From Semisulcospira habei (lineage: Eukaryota > Mollusca > Gastropoda > Semisulcospiridae): DNA of 64,000 bases. Below, in pieces: positions 33,471-46,624 of the stretch (position 1 is its first letter; each line of letters opens with the position of its first letter). Under the pieces are notes generated by a model. That model worked only from the letters and a program-made list of their open reading frames with translations, was not told the DNA's origin and ran no database searches. The stretch covers positions 119,624,582-119,688,581 of the forward strand of contig BTPG01000002.1 of assembly GCA_036245525.1 (NCBI GenBank). The letters are read 5' to 3'. The position numbers were made by a program, and so were the translations under genes.

Positions 33471-36400
33471 GTATGGTGCATCAGTCATAACGACGAGATG
33501 CGTACCCAATGCGTAAAATGTCCCTTGTTTGATGTCAGCTCAAGGACTTTTTGGGCACTGAGTATAATGCTGTAATCATATTAAGTGATTTCATTTGATC
33601 AAACATATAATGTGAATGTAAAAGTATGTTTTAGCACATTACATTAAGACATGTACACAATGTTCAGATGTGATGTTGATTTCAGTACTTAGGGTTCTCA
33701 CATTAATTAGTCTGCAGGTTGATTAGGCCACCTTTTTAAACCAGTTTATTGCTAAATATATAATTGCAGCAGAAAAATAAAATAGCTGCATGATTTTTGG
33801 CTGGCAGGCATGGTCTGGCCAGCATTTTGACCATATTATATGTGCAGCAACTTTTGTGAAAATGTGCAGAGCTATTTATCTAGCCCAAATTTTGCTCTGT
33901 CCAATAATAAATATGCATTGTCTGTGACCCCAAAATGATCACCAATTTCTATTCTGGTCTATTTATTGTACTGCCATCTGTCTCAAACAGGATCAAAAGA
34001 CAGCTGTAAGATGTGTGGAAGCAAGTGTTCAAAACTTGAATTGAGGGGGAAGGTAATTTTCTACACATTTCAGAAAAGTGGTGTTGATTGCATGGGCCAG
34101 TTGGTTTTCCCCACTTTCTGTTTGTTTGTTTTTTTCATTTCATTAGCTTTGTATGTCTTTATGTAGAGCTGTTTTCTATCATGCATATATTTTATATATA
34201 AATTTCCACCATAACTTATAATTTTCATTCCTACAGATAATAATATAAATACGTTTATTTTCATTTTCAGATCAAACCTGACATTGAGGCATTCTTTTTG
34301 GATCCACTGGAACTCCTCAACAAAGCCTTCAAAAAGTTTATGCAGGTGACAAATTATTGATTAGAAAGGAGAAGACACATTAAAAAGAAAGAAAGGGAAA
34401 AGGATTTAAATAAATATCTCACACATTTGTGTACCAGTGCATGTGCAGCTTTATGCATGCAAGTATGCACTGATCTATACTAGCTGTCATGGCTAAAGAT
34501 CTTGTGCATAGGGAGGAAATGTTGTACAAGTCCAGCCTAGAAAGTTGTAATTAAACGCATCATTCAAGTACATCAGATCTACAGGGTTCATTTTTGTGAG
34601 TGCACCCTTCACCATTGGCGCATAATTTTCCCAAATGACCCATAAACATTTTGAGGTGAGGAGTCAATGATCCATAGATTTCTGTAGGCAACGTGGCCCT
34701 TCTTTTCAGGTGTTCCTAAAGGTCCACCCATCTTTTTTACTCTCTTGCTGCCTTCCCCTCAAAGCTCCCTCTTTTTGATATTTCTGTGGCTGCCAAGAAG
34801 GTGCCCGCATACACTCCCACTCCCTCTTCAGCAGTTGGTTAGAAGATGCTCACACATGTATGCCTCCCCCACAGCAGTTGGTGAGGAGCTGCTCACACAC
34901 GTTTTGCCCATCCTGTTTCAGAAATGATCCATTGGATTTGTACTCTGTGGGCCAATAGCCCTTGTGCGTAAATTCTCAGAATGAACCCTGCATCTAGTTT
35001 ACATGGCTGTAACTATACCTTGGTTATACCTGCATCTAGTTTACATGGCTGTAACTATACCACGGCCACCAAAATCATCGGCTTATCTACCAACCGCCTC
35101 CTACAACTGACTGAGAGAGCGCTGGCTAGGAAAGCACGTGCAATCACGAGTGACCCAACCCACACACTTCACTCGCATTTTGAACTCCTTCCCCCCAAAA
35201 GACGCTATCGCTGCCCAAAATGTAACAGGAACAAATTCAAACTCTCTTTCATTCCGCAGGCAATACAGTTGTTGAACAAGTCTAAAGTGTAACCCCCAGC
35301 CCTCAGGATTGCACGTGACTTTCCAGCGGACGTGACTTTCCAGATGAGCAGACTCACGCCTGCTGACCTACAGTTCCCTTTGGGGACAGACAGGGTAGCT
35401 CCAACATAGTCATACTGGACTTGCCGTGTTTTGCTTTGTACTGTCTGTACTGCCATAAACTAAGTTTGTGAGTCTGTGCACATGTCTGGGCGTGCGTATG
35501 ATGTTAGTGTCAAAATGTACTATTTTATATTTTTGTCTAGTCAGAGATTTAACCATGTTGTTTGTTTGATTTGTAATTGAGATATTATGTTTTTAACCTT
35601 GACCTACACTTGGCAGGCAAAGACAACTATCCTTTAATGGACAATAAATTTCTTGAATCTTGAATCTATATTGATTATTGTATATATTCTAAATAAATGG
35701 CATCCTGATATGCGGCTTTAGCTGTGTATCCGGATACTGTTCGTCTCGAATGAGTTTAACCCCCTTGTAGATGTAGTCATCAGTACTGTTTCTGCTACCG
35801 GTGGCTACATGCACCCGGGGGTTAATATGCATATTAACATTTTATTTTCCATTTACCAGACCTGGGAGTTTCAGAGGAACCATCGAAGGAGGTTGTTCTC
35901 TTACCTCTCTGGAAAGGTGATGGAGCAAACCAAGATGCTGATAGAAGCCAAGAAGATGACATCTACTTTACAGGCGTTGGAGAGGTTTGCAATTTGTTAA
36001 TACCTCAACAGTCTGATTATCAGTGCCAGAGGTGGTACATGGATCATTCATAATAGCTAAGTATAGCACTTGATTAACTTGGTCCTAGGAAAGGTGCTTA
36101 TACTGTTATAGCTAACCTCAGGTACTTCAGAGCTGTCATGATCAATCCAGTCTTCAACAACTCAACTACATATGCCTAGAATTTAAAAATGTGATTCCTT
36201 AGGCTCCCCAAGTGAAGGTGATTTAACCCCTTCATTGCTGAAAAAACATTAACATGAATTGACTGCAAGAGATGTAGATCCTCGTGCCAAGCAAAAGTGA
36301 GTATGTTCTGGGCCAGGGTCATCCTTCTGTCGTCGTCCATCCGCTGTCATCCATGGTAAACTTTAATGTTGGCATTTTCTTGGAGACTATTCAAGCCACA

Positions 36401-39400
36401 TTCTTCAAACTTGGCCCAAGGATACTTTGTAGTAAGACCTTTCTAAACATACAAATTTGAGTGACCTTCCTTAAAAGTCAGTGTCACAGGGGAAATAGGT
36501 AAAAAATTGTCATATTTTGACATAATTGATTTTTTTCTCAAATGCCATTCACAACTTCAAACCCAAACTTGGTACAAGGATGCCTGATGGTAAGAACTTT
36601 GCTATGCATACTAATTTGCTTGACCCATTGAAAAGGTCAAGGGTCACAATAGATCAGGAAATAGGTAAAAAAATAGCCATATTTTGACAAAAGATGTTTT
36701 TTCTCAAATACTATTTACAACTTCAAACCCAAACTTGGTACAGAAATACCTGTTAGTAAGACCTTCCTATGCATACTAATTTGGATGACCCCTCAGAAAG
36801 GTCAAGGGTCACAAGAGGTCAGGAAATAGGTCACAAAGAGCCCTTTTCTGACAAAAAAGTTTTTCCTCAAATGCAATTTACAACTTCCTTCCCAAAGCTG
36901 GTACAGAAATACCTGATGGCAAGACCTTCCTATGCATGCTAACTTGGATGATGTCTTGGAATGGTCAAAGGGCACAAGAGATCAGCAGATGATGTGAAAA
37001 ATGTCTATTTGTTTTTTAAAAATACATTACCGATGGCATTACTATATGGAATACACTCTATAGCCTAACGATTTCAGCCCAAAGTTGTGACCCCTACACA
37101 ACTGGGGTGGAGACACCGGGGCTCCAAGTATAGGAGCCCGGGTGGCCTCCCCTTAACACCCTATTCTGGCATGTGTGTGGCGAATTCACCTCAGTTTCAC
37201 TCTTAGCTCGACCGTGTACGGTCGGGCGTTAGCCTTGCTCCGTGTTACGACCAGTTCTTGGATATTCTTCGATCTTCCTTGGCTTTGCCTTGGTTATTCT
37301 ACTGTGTAGGGCTGAGTGTACTTAGTGGGACGTGGCACCTTCCGGTGCTTCTGCCCGGTGCTTGACTTTCCTGTGTACCCTTATGTTGGCGGCGGCCTGT
37401 GGCCTTGGCTTGTGACTTGTGCTCTCCTTCGTGACTTTGTGACCTTCGGGAGCGAGTGTTCGGTGAACAGTTCCCGGCGGACTGTGTGCTACGGACTTTT
37501 GGCAGTTTCGCTTATGAGAGCTTGCTCTCCTTCATGACTGTGATCTTGGGGAGCGAGTGTTCAGTGAGCACTTCCTGGCGGACTGTGTGCTATGGACTGT
37601 TGGCAGATTCGCTTATGAGAACTTGCTTTAGTGGCGGAGATTTCTAAAGGCCTTCGGATGCTCACGACTCCTGCCTTCTATGTTCGGGCTACTCTTTGGA
37701 CAGGACCTGTAACGTTTGCACCATTTGGAGAGTAGACCGGTGGTCCCGGCTTGGGACTTCTACAGATGTGACCATCCTTCCCGACCCCTGCTGGCTCCCC
37801 GAACTTCCGCGCAGGATAGCGTCGCTCCGTCAGCCGGCGGACCCCACTTCGCTCCGTCATCCGGGCCGGTCCGGCCTGCAGGTAAGTCTCCTTCCTTAAA
37901 TTTTAACAGCAGACAGTAAACCCCCCCCCCCCCCCCCCCCCCCCCTCCAAGTCTTCTGAGCGGGGCAGGCGAGTGTTGGAGTCCCGGTCCCCACGCTCCG
38001 TTTCTTCCGAGCGTGGCTTGAGCTCCTTGAGTTTGCCCCCCGCTCCATATTGTCCGAGTGGGCCAGGCGAGCTCAGCGTTCGTCCATGCCCCCCCACTCC
38101 CTTCGTCGGAGCAGGCTGGGCGCGGCAAGCGCAAACGTAGTAAGAATAGAGACTCTCCCTCACGCTCCGAGTCCTCTGAGCTTGACCGAGCGGAACCGGC
38201 GAGCTACATTGGACCCCCCCCCCCTGCCCCGTGCGTACCAGGGGGGGCTGGGCGTGACTTGGCCTCGCGCCTCCGATGCTCCGGCTTGAGCTATAAGATT
38301 AAACTTACTTACGCCTGTCACCCCTACCCGGGTATAGGCCGTCGACGAGAGACCTCCAGCAACTCCTGTCCTGTGCTTCTCCTTCGATTCTACTCCAGGT
38401 GGTTCCCAGTCTCTTGATGTCTGCTTGGAGGTCTCGACGCCAGGAGTTTCTCGGCCTACCTCTTTTCCTCTTTCCCTGGGGGTTCCATGACAATGCCTGC
38501 CTAGTGATACTGGAAGCTGGCGTTCTCAGACTGTGACCGATCCATCCCCATCTTCTTCGCCCAATTTCATTCTCTGCTGTTATCTGCTCTGTTCTCTCCC
38601 AGAGTCTGACGTTGCTGATCTTCTCTGGCCAGTGGATTTTCAAAATTCTTCTAAGGCAACTGTTCATGAAGGTCTGTACTCTGTTGACTGTGGTTTTTGT
38701 CAATCTCCATGTCTCTGCTCCATATAGGAGAACTGCTTTTACATTGGAGTTGAAAATCCGGACTTTGGTGTGTTGTGACAGCTCTCTGGAACTCCACACT
38801 TTTTTCAACTGGAGAAAGGCTGCTCTGGCTTTACCGATTCGTGCTCTGACATCTGCATCAGTGCCGCCTTTTTTGTCTATGATGCTCCCGAGATAGGTGA
38901 AGGACTCCACCTCCTCCAATGGGGTGCCAGCAAGCAAGACTGGTTCTTCCCTGGTTGCGTTCAGCCTCATTGTCTTTGTTTTCTGTTTGTGAATGGTGAG
39001 GCCCACTTGGGACAAGATGTCAGCAAGCCTCGTGGTCTTGTCCTGCATTTGTTGATGAGTGTGGGACAGTAATGCCAAGTCGTCTGCAAAATCGAGGTCG
39101 TCAAGCTGTGTCCGCAGTGTCCACTGTATTCCACTTCGTCTGTGCTCTGTGGTCATCTTCATGACCCAGTCTATGGCCAGTAGGAAGAGGAACGGAGACA
39201 GCAGACACCCCTGCCTGACACCAGTTCTGACCTGGAGCTCTCTGGTGAACTGCCCTTCGTGGATCACGCGACATGTCATGCCATCATAGCTGCTCTTGAT
39301 CAGGCGGACGAGCTTTGTGGGTACACCGTAGTGTCGTAGGAGTTTCCACAGAGTCTCTCGGTCCACGCTGTCAAATGCTTTCTCATAATCCACAAAGTTG

Positions 39401-42400
39401 ACGTACAGCGGGGAGCTCCACTCCAGAGACTGTTCCACGATGATGCGGAGAGTGGCGATCTGGTCTGTACATGATCGGTTCTTCCTGAATCCTGCTTGCT
39501 GGTCTCTCAGCTGGGGGTCAACGGAGCTCTTCATTCTCTCTAGGATGATCCTGTTGAAGACCTTTCCTGGTACTGACAGCAAGGTGATTCCTCTGTAGTT
39601 GGAACACTTGCTGAGGTCGCCTTTCTTGGGAAGCTTGATTAGGTACCCCTCCTTCCAGTCAGCTGGCATCACCTCCTCTTCCCAGATCTTTCCAAACAGT
39701 GGGTACAGCATCTCAACTGTTGTCTCTAGGTCTGCTTTCAGAGACTCCGCTGGGATGCCATCTGGCCCTGCTGCTTTGCCATTCTTCAAAAATGCCACTG
39801 CTTTTCTGATCTCTTCCCGGCTGGGTCTGTCACAGCTGATGGGTAGGTCAGTCTCTGCCGGCTGGATGTCGGAGGGGGGGTCGGGTGGGCTAGGTCTGTT
39901 CAGTAACTCTTCAAAATACTCGGCCCATCTGTCGAGTTGGTCTGCTCTGTCTGCAATAGGCTTGCCTTCTTTGTCTTTTACTGGTCTTTCTGTATGGCCA
40001 TACTTACCCGACAATCTTCTGGTAATGTCGTAGAGCTGTTTCATGTTGCCGCTGCCTGCTGCCTTTTCTGCCTCTGCTGCCAGGCTGTCTGTGTAGGCCC
40101 TCTTGTCTGCCCTGATACTCCTCTTCACCTCGCGGTTGGCTTCCGAGTATTCCCCTTGTGCCCTTACTTTGGCTGCTCTCGTGCGACTGTTGTTGACCGC
40201 TGCTTTCTTCTGCTTCCTCGCTTCTATCTTCTTCAAGGTCTGTGCCGACAGCCAGTCCTTGTGGTGGTGTTTCCTGAGCCCTACAGTGTCTTTGCAGGTT
40301 GAGTTCAGCACCTCTCTAACTGCCTTCCACTGCTGCTCTGTGGTGACCGCCTCCTCTTCATTTACTAGCTCCTGTAGCGCTTGAAACCGGTTGGACAGCA
40401 CCAGTTTACTCTTCTCTAACTCCAGTTTCTCTCAGGAGGCCTACATTATAGCGCTGTCTTCTTGTTGTCTCTGTGCGGCTTTTCTTTAGCTTGAGCTTCA
40501 TTCTTAAGGTAAGCAGATGGTGGTCTGAGGCGACATCTGCTCCCCTCCTCACTCGAACATCTTGAAGGGATCTTCTAAATTTCTTGCTAATGCAGATATG
40601 GTCTATTTGGTTCTCTGTTGTATGGTCAGGTGAGACCCAAGTTTATAAGATTAAAAAGAGAGGAAAAAAGTCTAAAGAGGTTATGAAAAGAATAAAAAAG
40701 GAGATATAAGAAGTTGCTCTCCCCTCGCTCCGCTCCCCTGAGCGGTCCTGGCGAGCAGAGAGTATGTCAGCACCCTCCTGCGCCGTTTTTTGAGAGCGGT
40801 CACGGCACGACGAGCGCACACACTAGAAGAGAGAGAAGCAAAGTAAGACAGAGACTCATGCTCCATTTGTCTGAGTGTGACCCGGACCTTTAATTGGGCC
40901 GTCCCCCACTCCGGTTTGCGAGTGGGCCTGGCGAGCCGCACGTATGTTCCCCCCCCCCCCCCCCTCCCCCGCCCCGTTATTCCAGGCGGGCCCGGTGAGA
41001 CTTAGTACGCTCTCTCCTTGTTCCGAGAGTTCTGAGATGGGCCAACAAACCCGTGTTGCTCCCTCCCCGCTTCGATGTTTTTGAGCGGTCTTGGCGAGCC
41101 ACGGTAACGTCCCCCCCCCCCCCCCCCACCCCCGCCCCGTTTTTTCCAGGCGGGCCCAGTGTGACTTAGATTCGAACTCGGCTCCCCTCACTCGCGGTCT
41201 CTCGAGCGGGCTTGGGTAGCCAGGGTTCCCTTCCGACTCCCTTAAGCGGAGCGCGCTTCTTGGTAACCCACATTCCCTTTGCCGACCTCGCGTCGTAGTC
41301 GACTGGGGCAGCCCCCCTTCCCCCCGCCTTTGTGGCGAGTAGGGGGCGTCCAGAGCCAGGCTTTGCCTTTGGCCGTCGCTCGACTGCGGTCCCTCGCTCC
41401 CCGCGATGCCCTTCTGGACAGGCTTCGCCTGTCTCACCTTGCGCCGTGGCCGTCACCTTCGGCGGACCAGCGCTCTCGTAGCCAGTCGCCCCTTCTTGTG
41501 ACTCTGCGTGACAGGCGAGCCTCGGACTTGGATCAGGACATTCTCAGCTTACTCCCTGGGGATTGTGCTTCGGCGATCTGCCTGCGGGACTCTCCCGCCG
41601 GCTCCCCAACCTCTCGCTCGGCGGTTTTGTCGCCGTCCGCCACTTCAGAGATGACGGCCCTTCGCCCGGCTCTCACACCTTTGGCGCCCTTGTAGAGGCC
41701 TCCCGTCTTACCTCGTACTACCTCCCGCTACTGCCCGCCGTCGCCCCAGTGAAGAGTCGAGTTCCGGCTTGGTTGCCTTGAGGCTACTAAGCGTCACAAG
41801 GCGCTCCCGCTACCAACCGGATTCTGGGGCCGCGCGGACTCTTCTTGGCGCAGCTCCGCCAGTACAGCTTTAGTGACAACGGGATTTTCACCGTTCGCGG
41901 TGTACAGCGGGTGTCATTATGAGCTTCCCAGGACTAGTACACGGGACACTCCCACACCTTCTCCGGCTTCTCGGGGACTCAGCGGCCAGCAACCAGGCGG
42001 GCGGTTGCAGGGTGGTCCAAGAGGCTTGGTCTCGCCCACTAGTCAGGATCGCAGGACTTGTGCGGTCTTCCCTAGCTCGTTCCGTCTGCGCTGTTGGAGG
42101 ACACCTACGACCTGCGGCCCATGTCCCTGCTCTGCGACGTCCGATCCACCCTTGTGGCTGCTAGCAGGGCTGCCTTCCAGTCTTGTACTACGCTATGGCG
42201 GCAGCCGCCATTGTGACCTCTGGCGTCGGGACTCGGCTCGGATCTCCCCTTGACTGTGAAGCCTCAGTTCTGCCAGACCCCGCTCGGAGGTTCAAGCTTT
42301 TCGGGGACACGGGCTGTCGGTGACGGAAGCTTCTACGTTTTGGCCTCGGCCTGCCTTGGCTCTTCTTCGTTTCGCCTTCAAAGGCCCGCAGCTGTCGTTT

Positions 42401-45400
42401 AAGTCCCCTCCACCTTTACGCCGGTCCACCTCGTGGACCCCTCGACCGGCTCAAGGCAGTCGCTTTGCACGGAGAGGTGAAGGCCTGGCTTAACAAAACA
42501 GCAACAGAAGTGGTCTCCCGACGCGACTCGCCGGCGTTCTACAACCGCCTCCTTTCGTCCCCGATCCATTGGGCAGGTGGCACCCAGTCATCGGCGCTAT
42601 AGAGGTCACCTTTAGGCGCCGCCCTTCGGATGGAGACAGCCAGACTCTGCACTCAGCAGTCCGGCCGATGGATCTTGATATCAGCCTCGATCTTCAGTAG
42701 GTTTTTCACGTGCCGATTCTTCCGTCTTTCGCGCCGGTACCTACTTTGCCTTGGTGGGATCGTCTACCAGTTCCGAGCCCTCCCCGTCGGCCTCAACTTC
42801 ATTCCTTGGGTCTTCATGCGGATCCTCGACTCGGTGATGGCCAGCTTATGCCAGCGGTTGCTGAATCCGTCCTTCACTACCTGGACGACTTGCTGTTGCG
42901 CAACCTAGTCGCCGCGACTCTCAAAGAGAACAGAGCCGCCCAGCACTCCCTCCTTCGCCGCCTCGGGTTCTTAGTCCACCCGGGCAAGTCCGATCTCACC
43001 CTTTCGCGCTGTTTCTGCACGTAGGGACAGAACTCCTGACCGAGTTCAACTTGTTCCGCCTGCCCTTGGCTCGGCAGCAGATTTTCGCCGAACTTGCTCG
43101 GTGGTTGGAGTTAGGGGTCTCCTTCAAGGACAGTGTCTGGTTTCAGCTCCTGGGACTGCTCGACGTGGCAGCGGACTCGTTCTCCTTCGGCCGGTGCTAG
43201 AGGATACAAAGTGAGAAGGCTCGCCGTGGCTACTACACCTCCACCTACGCTGGCGCCCCTTTGTTGGCGCCCTGACGGATCCGTTTCTGTTACCCCGCTT
43301 TCCCGCCCCCACCTCGAACGTGGGCGGATCTCGCGTGGTGGGCGACGGGCGTTCCCCTGTGCTCCCCTCCGCCCCGGTGATCTCTCTGCACCGACGCGAG
43401 CCAGTCCGGCTGGGGCGCACAACTGTTCCCGGACTTTGCCTCGGACCTGTTGCCTTGGGACTTCGCAGACAATCCCATCAACTGGGAGTTATAAGCAGTT
43501 GGGATGGCCCTCAACGCCTGGCCGGAGACTCTGACCAACCAGGAGGTCCTCGTCTACCAGACAACTTGACAGTGGCGGCCTTGATACAGAACCAGGAGGC
43601 ACTCGCTCACCCTCCCGGTGCTTCCTCCTTACCTTTTCCTGCTCTGGTGCAATGACCGGGACATTGCTCTTTGAGCCCGCCACTTCCCGGAGTGGTCCCT
43701 GCGCCCACACATCCTTCGTCTGATCTGCTCACGATGGGAGACGCCGCTAGTCGACCTTTGCTGCCAGATGGAACATCCAACTTCCGCTGTTTGCCTCTCT
43801 AGTCCCGAACCCTCTCGCCTGGGCAGTAGAGGCGCTCTCCTTCCTTGGGATGGACTGATTTCGTATGCCTACCCCCCGTCGGTGCTGGTGCCGAAGATCC
43901 TGCGGAAACTTCTGTATTGCTCCGCGGTCCTGGTGGCCCGCCTTCATTTGGACCAAGAGCTGGACCACGGATCGGCTCGTTCTAGCAACGGACCCGGCCC
44001 TAGTGCTCCCCACCCCGCCCACGATGCTCGAGCAGCACCGCCCGGCTCTCTTCCACCCGTGCCCGGAGCTCCTCCTCCTTCACGCCTGAAAGTTGTACAG
44101 CAAGCCCTCGCCGCTAGAGATTTCTCGGATGCGGCAGTGGCGGCGATGGCAGCAGCCCGCAGACTGTCTACCAGGAATGTGTGCGAAGGCAAGTGGAGGA
44201 TCTCCCAGTTATGGGGTGCCGCCCAGCGGCTCCCACCCCCACGAGTCTCTCTAACCCCTAGTGGCGGAATTCCTCATATGGCTCTTCGACGACCAAGGAT
44301 TAGCACCTATTACCGTACACACTTACCGCCACCTGGGCCTATCGGATCCGGCCCTTGCAAAGACCTTCGGACCTGTTCATTCATTTGAACTCAGATGTCC
44401 TCTCTCCTGTTCTCTCATACCTCGTTGGGACCTCACCTGGGCACTGACGTGGCTAAATACAGACCGCTTCGAACCCCTGCCCTTGGCACAGTTCGCCGAC
44501 CTGACCCGGAAACGTGTTTCCTCCTGGTGCTCGCCACGACTTCCGCGTGAGCGAGCTTCATGCGCTATCGGTATGCCCCAATGGTTGGCAGTTCAAGCCA
44601 TTGGCTCAGCGCAGCTTCTCACCGACCCGTTCTTCAGGCCAAGAGCCGGCCTTCCTCGGCTGCGCCCCAGACGCTGACCGTACGTCCATTCAGAGGGACG
44701 ACTGACCCCACGGATCGCGTCAACAGGACCCAGTCCGGGCACTGCAGAATTACCTGCGTCACTCACAGCCACACCGTCTAAGGCGTTCCCGCCTCTTCCT
44801 ACCTCCTTCATCAGGCAGGCGGGGTATCTCGGCCTAGACAGTTCGCCCGGGCTGCGGTGGGTGACTCGTTGGCCTTCCAAGACCTCTCCCCGGACGGGGA
44901 TAGACGGTTACAGATCCGGGCGCATGAAGTACAAGCAGTAGCCCCCAGAGTGGCCTTGACCGCATCTGCTCGGTTAAAGACATTGGGACGGCGGTAGGCG
45001 GGTGTGCAGTTTCCACCTTCGCCCACTTCTACCTCCGCGACCTATCCAGCCAGCGTGACTCCCTGGTCTTGGTGGGTGACATCTCCGCGGCCCAGCACTC
45101 CCTCCGCGCGCCACAGGCGCCATAGGCACTTCTTAACTGAAATCGTCGGGAGTGCTCCTTGTGGGCCGGCGGATGGTGTTAGGTATAAGGGGTTGGGTGT
45201 TGGCACCCTCCTCCTCTTCGCTATTCTTCCATATAGTAATGCCATTGGTTAATGTATTTTGAAAAAAACAAATGAATTTTTTTTCTAAAATGTATTTTTG
45301 TTTTAAATACTTACCGATGGCATTACTCGCATGGCCCTCCCACCTGCCCCGCTTGCCTCCTTGGCTAAGTGTTTTTGGCTAAGTGTGAAACTGAGGTGAG

Positions 45401-46593
45401 TTCGCCACACGCATGCCGGGATAGGGTGGTAAGGGGAGGCCACCCGGGCTCCTATACTTGGATCACCGGTGTCTCCTCCCCAGTTGTGTAGGGACACAAC
45501 TTTGGGCTGAAATCGTTAGGCTATAGAGTGTATTCCATATAGTAACGCCATCGGTAAGTATTTTTCAAAAAAATACATTTTAGGAAAAAAATTCATTTTT
45601 TTGTAGAATGTTAGTTTAAATCAGGATTTTTGCAAAACGTTTTAACCAAATTTGGCAGAAAGATAGCTGATGATAAGACCTTTCTGTGCATACTAGTTTG
45701 GTTCACTGTCGGTACTCAGAAAGGTCAAGGGTCATGGGATGTTGACAAAAGTGAAAAATGTAAATTTTGAGAAAACACAGATTTTGTGGGTACAAATGCC
45801 AACCCTTCCCTTATGTAATGTTAGAACACTTCCATATTTATTTCCTCAAAAACATTACCGATGACATGACTACATGGGAATATCTACTTCTAGGCTCAAT
45901 TTTAGCCTACTTGCCCGTTGTGTGCCCACACAACCCGAGAGGCCCTCGGGGAACCCCCAGAGGGGCCGAGAGTTATCTCCCCATACCTGCCTTCCCAGAT
46001 CCGGTCACGAGACCATTCAGTCTTTCTACTTCGCTCGTGGAGAGAAGACGTGTCTGGCCCGCGCTCTCGCTGCCCCGACCGGTCTTCTGCCTACCGACGC
46101 TTGTTGCCGACTTCGTGTGCTCTGCGCCCGCTTCTACCCTGCCTTCTACCTGGCCTTCTCTTCCTGCTTCGTTGGGCCACTTGCGGGGATTCTTCTGCTT
46201 CTGTGGACGGCGGTTTGACTGCCCTTCCCCCCCTTCCCTTCGTTGCAGAGGTAAGGCAGCGGTAGTTCCCTCGGCCGGCCCTCGGGCTGAGAGCCGGCTG
46301 CCTGTGGGTGCTTCCCTGCTTTTGCTTTGGGGTTCGTTTCAGTGCGTAGTGCCTGATTAGCTCACGGTCGGCTGTTGCCGTGTCGCGCCCGTTTTGCACG
46401 TGGGCCTTGGGCTCCGTGTGTGTTAGCCCGTTTAAAGCCCCGTTAGCCCTCCGAGAGTGCCCCATTACGCTTTCACCGGGAGCCCGCCTACGCTTCGATA
46501 ATGTCGTTGTGCTCCCGGTGCGATGACTTTAGGTGGCCGACGGACACTCACTCGGTCTCCCTACCGCGTTCGGTGGTTCCTCGGACCGCAGGT

Positions 46594-46624
<31 letters not shown>

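Larger units (their letters stand above)
37011..45599 (+). mobile_element. DIRS-type retrotransposon D6 (old, with LINE insertion)
   Basis: Left terminus GTTTTTTAAAAATACATTACC (first 20 bases at 37011), right terminus ending TTCATTT at 45599, TTT at both host borders. The inverted terminal repeats match over ~200 bp with substitutions: 37030-37230 against the complement of 45380-45570. The internal complementary region is at 45220-45330. It carries degenerate gag, RT, RNase H and recombinase in order and an RTE LINE at 38304-40643. C runs at 37921-37945, 40949-40964 and 41111-41127. Confidence 0.88.

Noticed and set aside
37882..37908. GTAAGT..CAG at 37882-37908 in D6 as the leader intron
   Set aside because: Only 27 bases long and downstream of the Cys array, so not equivalent to the D4 and D5 introns.
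45767..46360. Long open frame of 197 codons covering the start of D3 (and its complement in D1)
   Set aside because: It runs from host R1 sequence across the D3 border into the terminal repeat and leader. D4's matching leader has no equivalent protein, so it is a chance open frame in GC-rich DNA.
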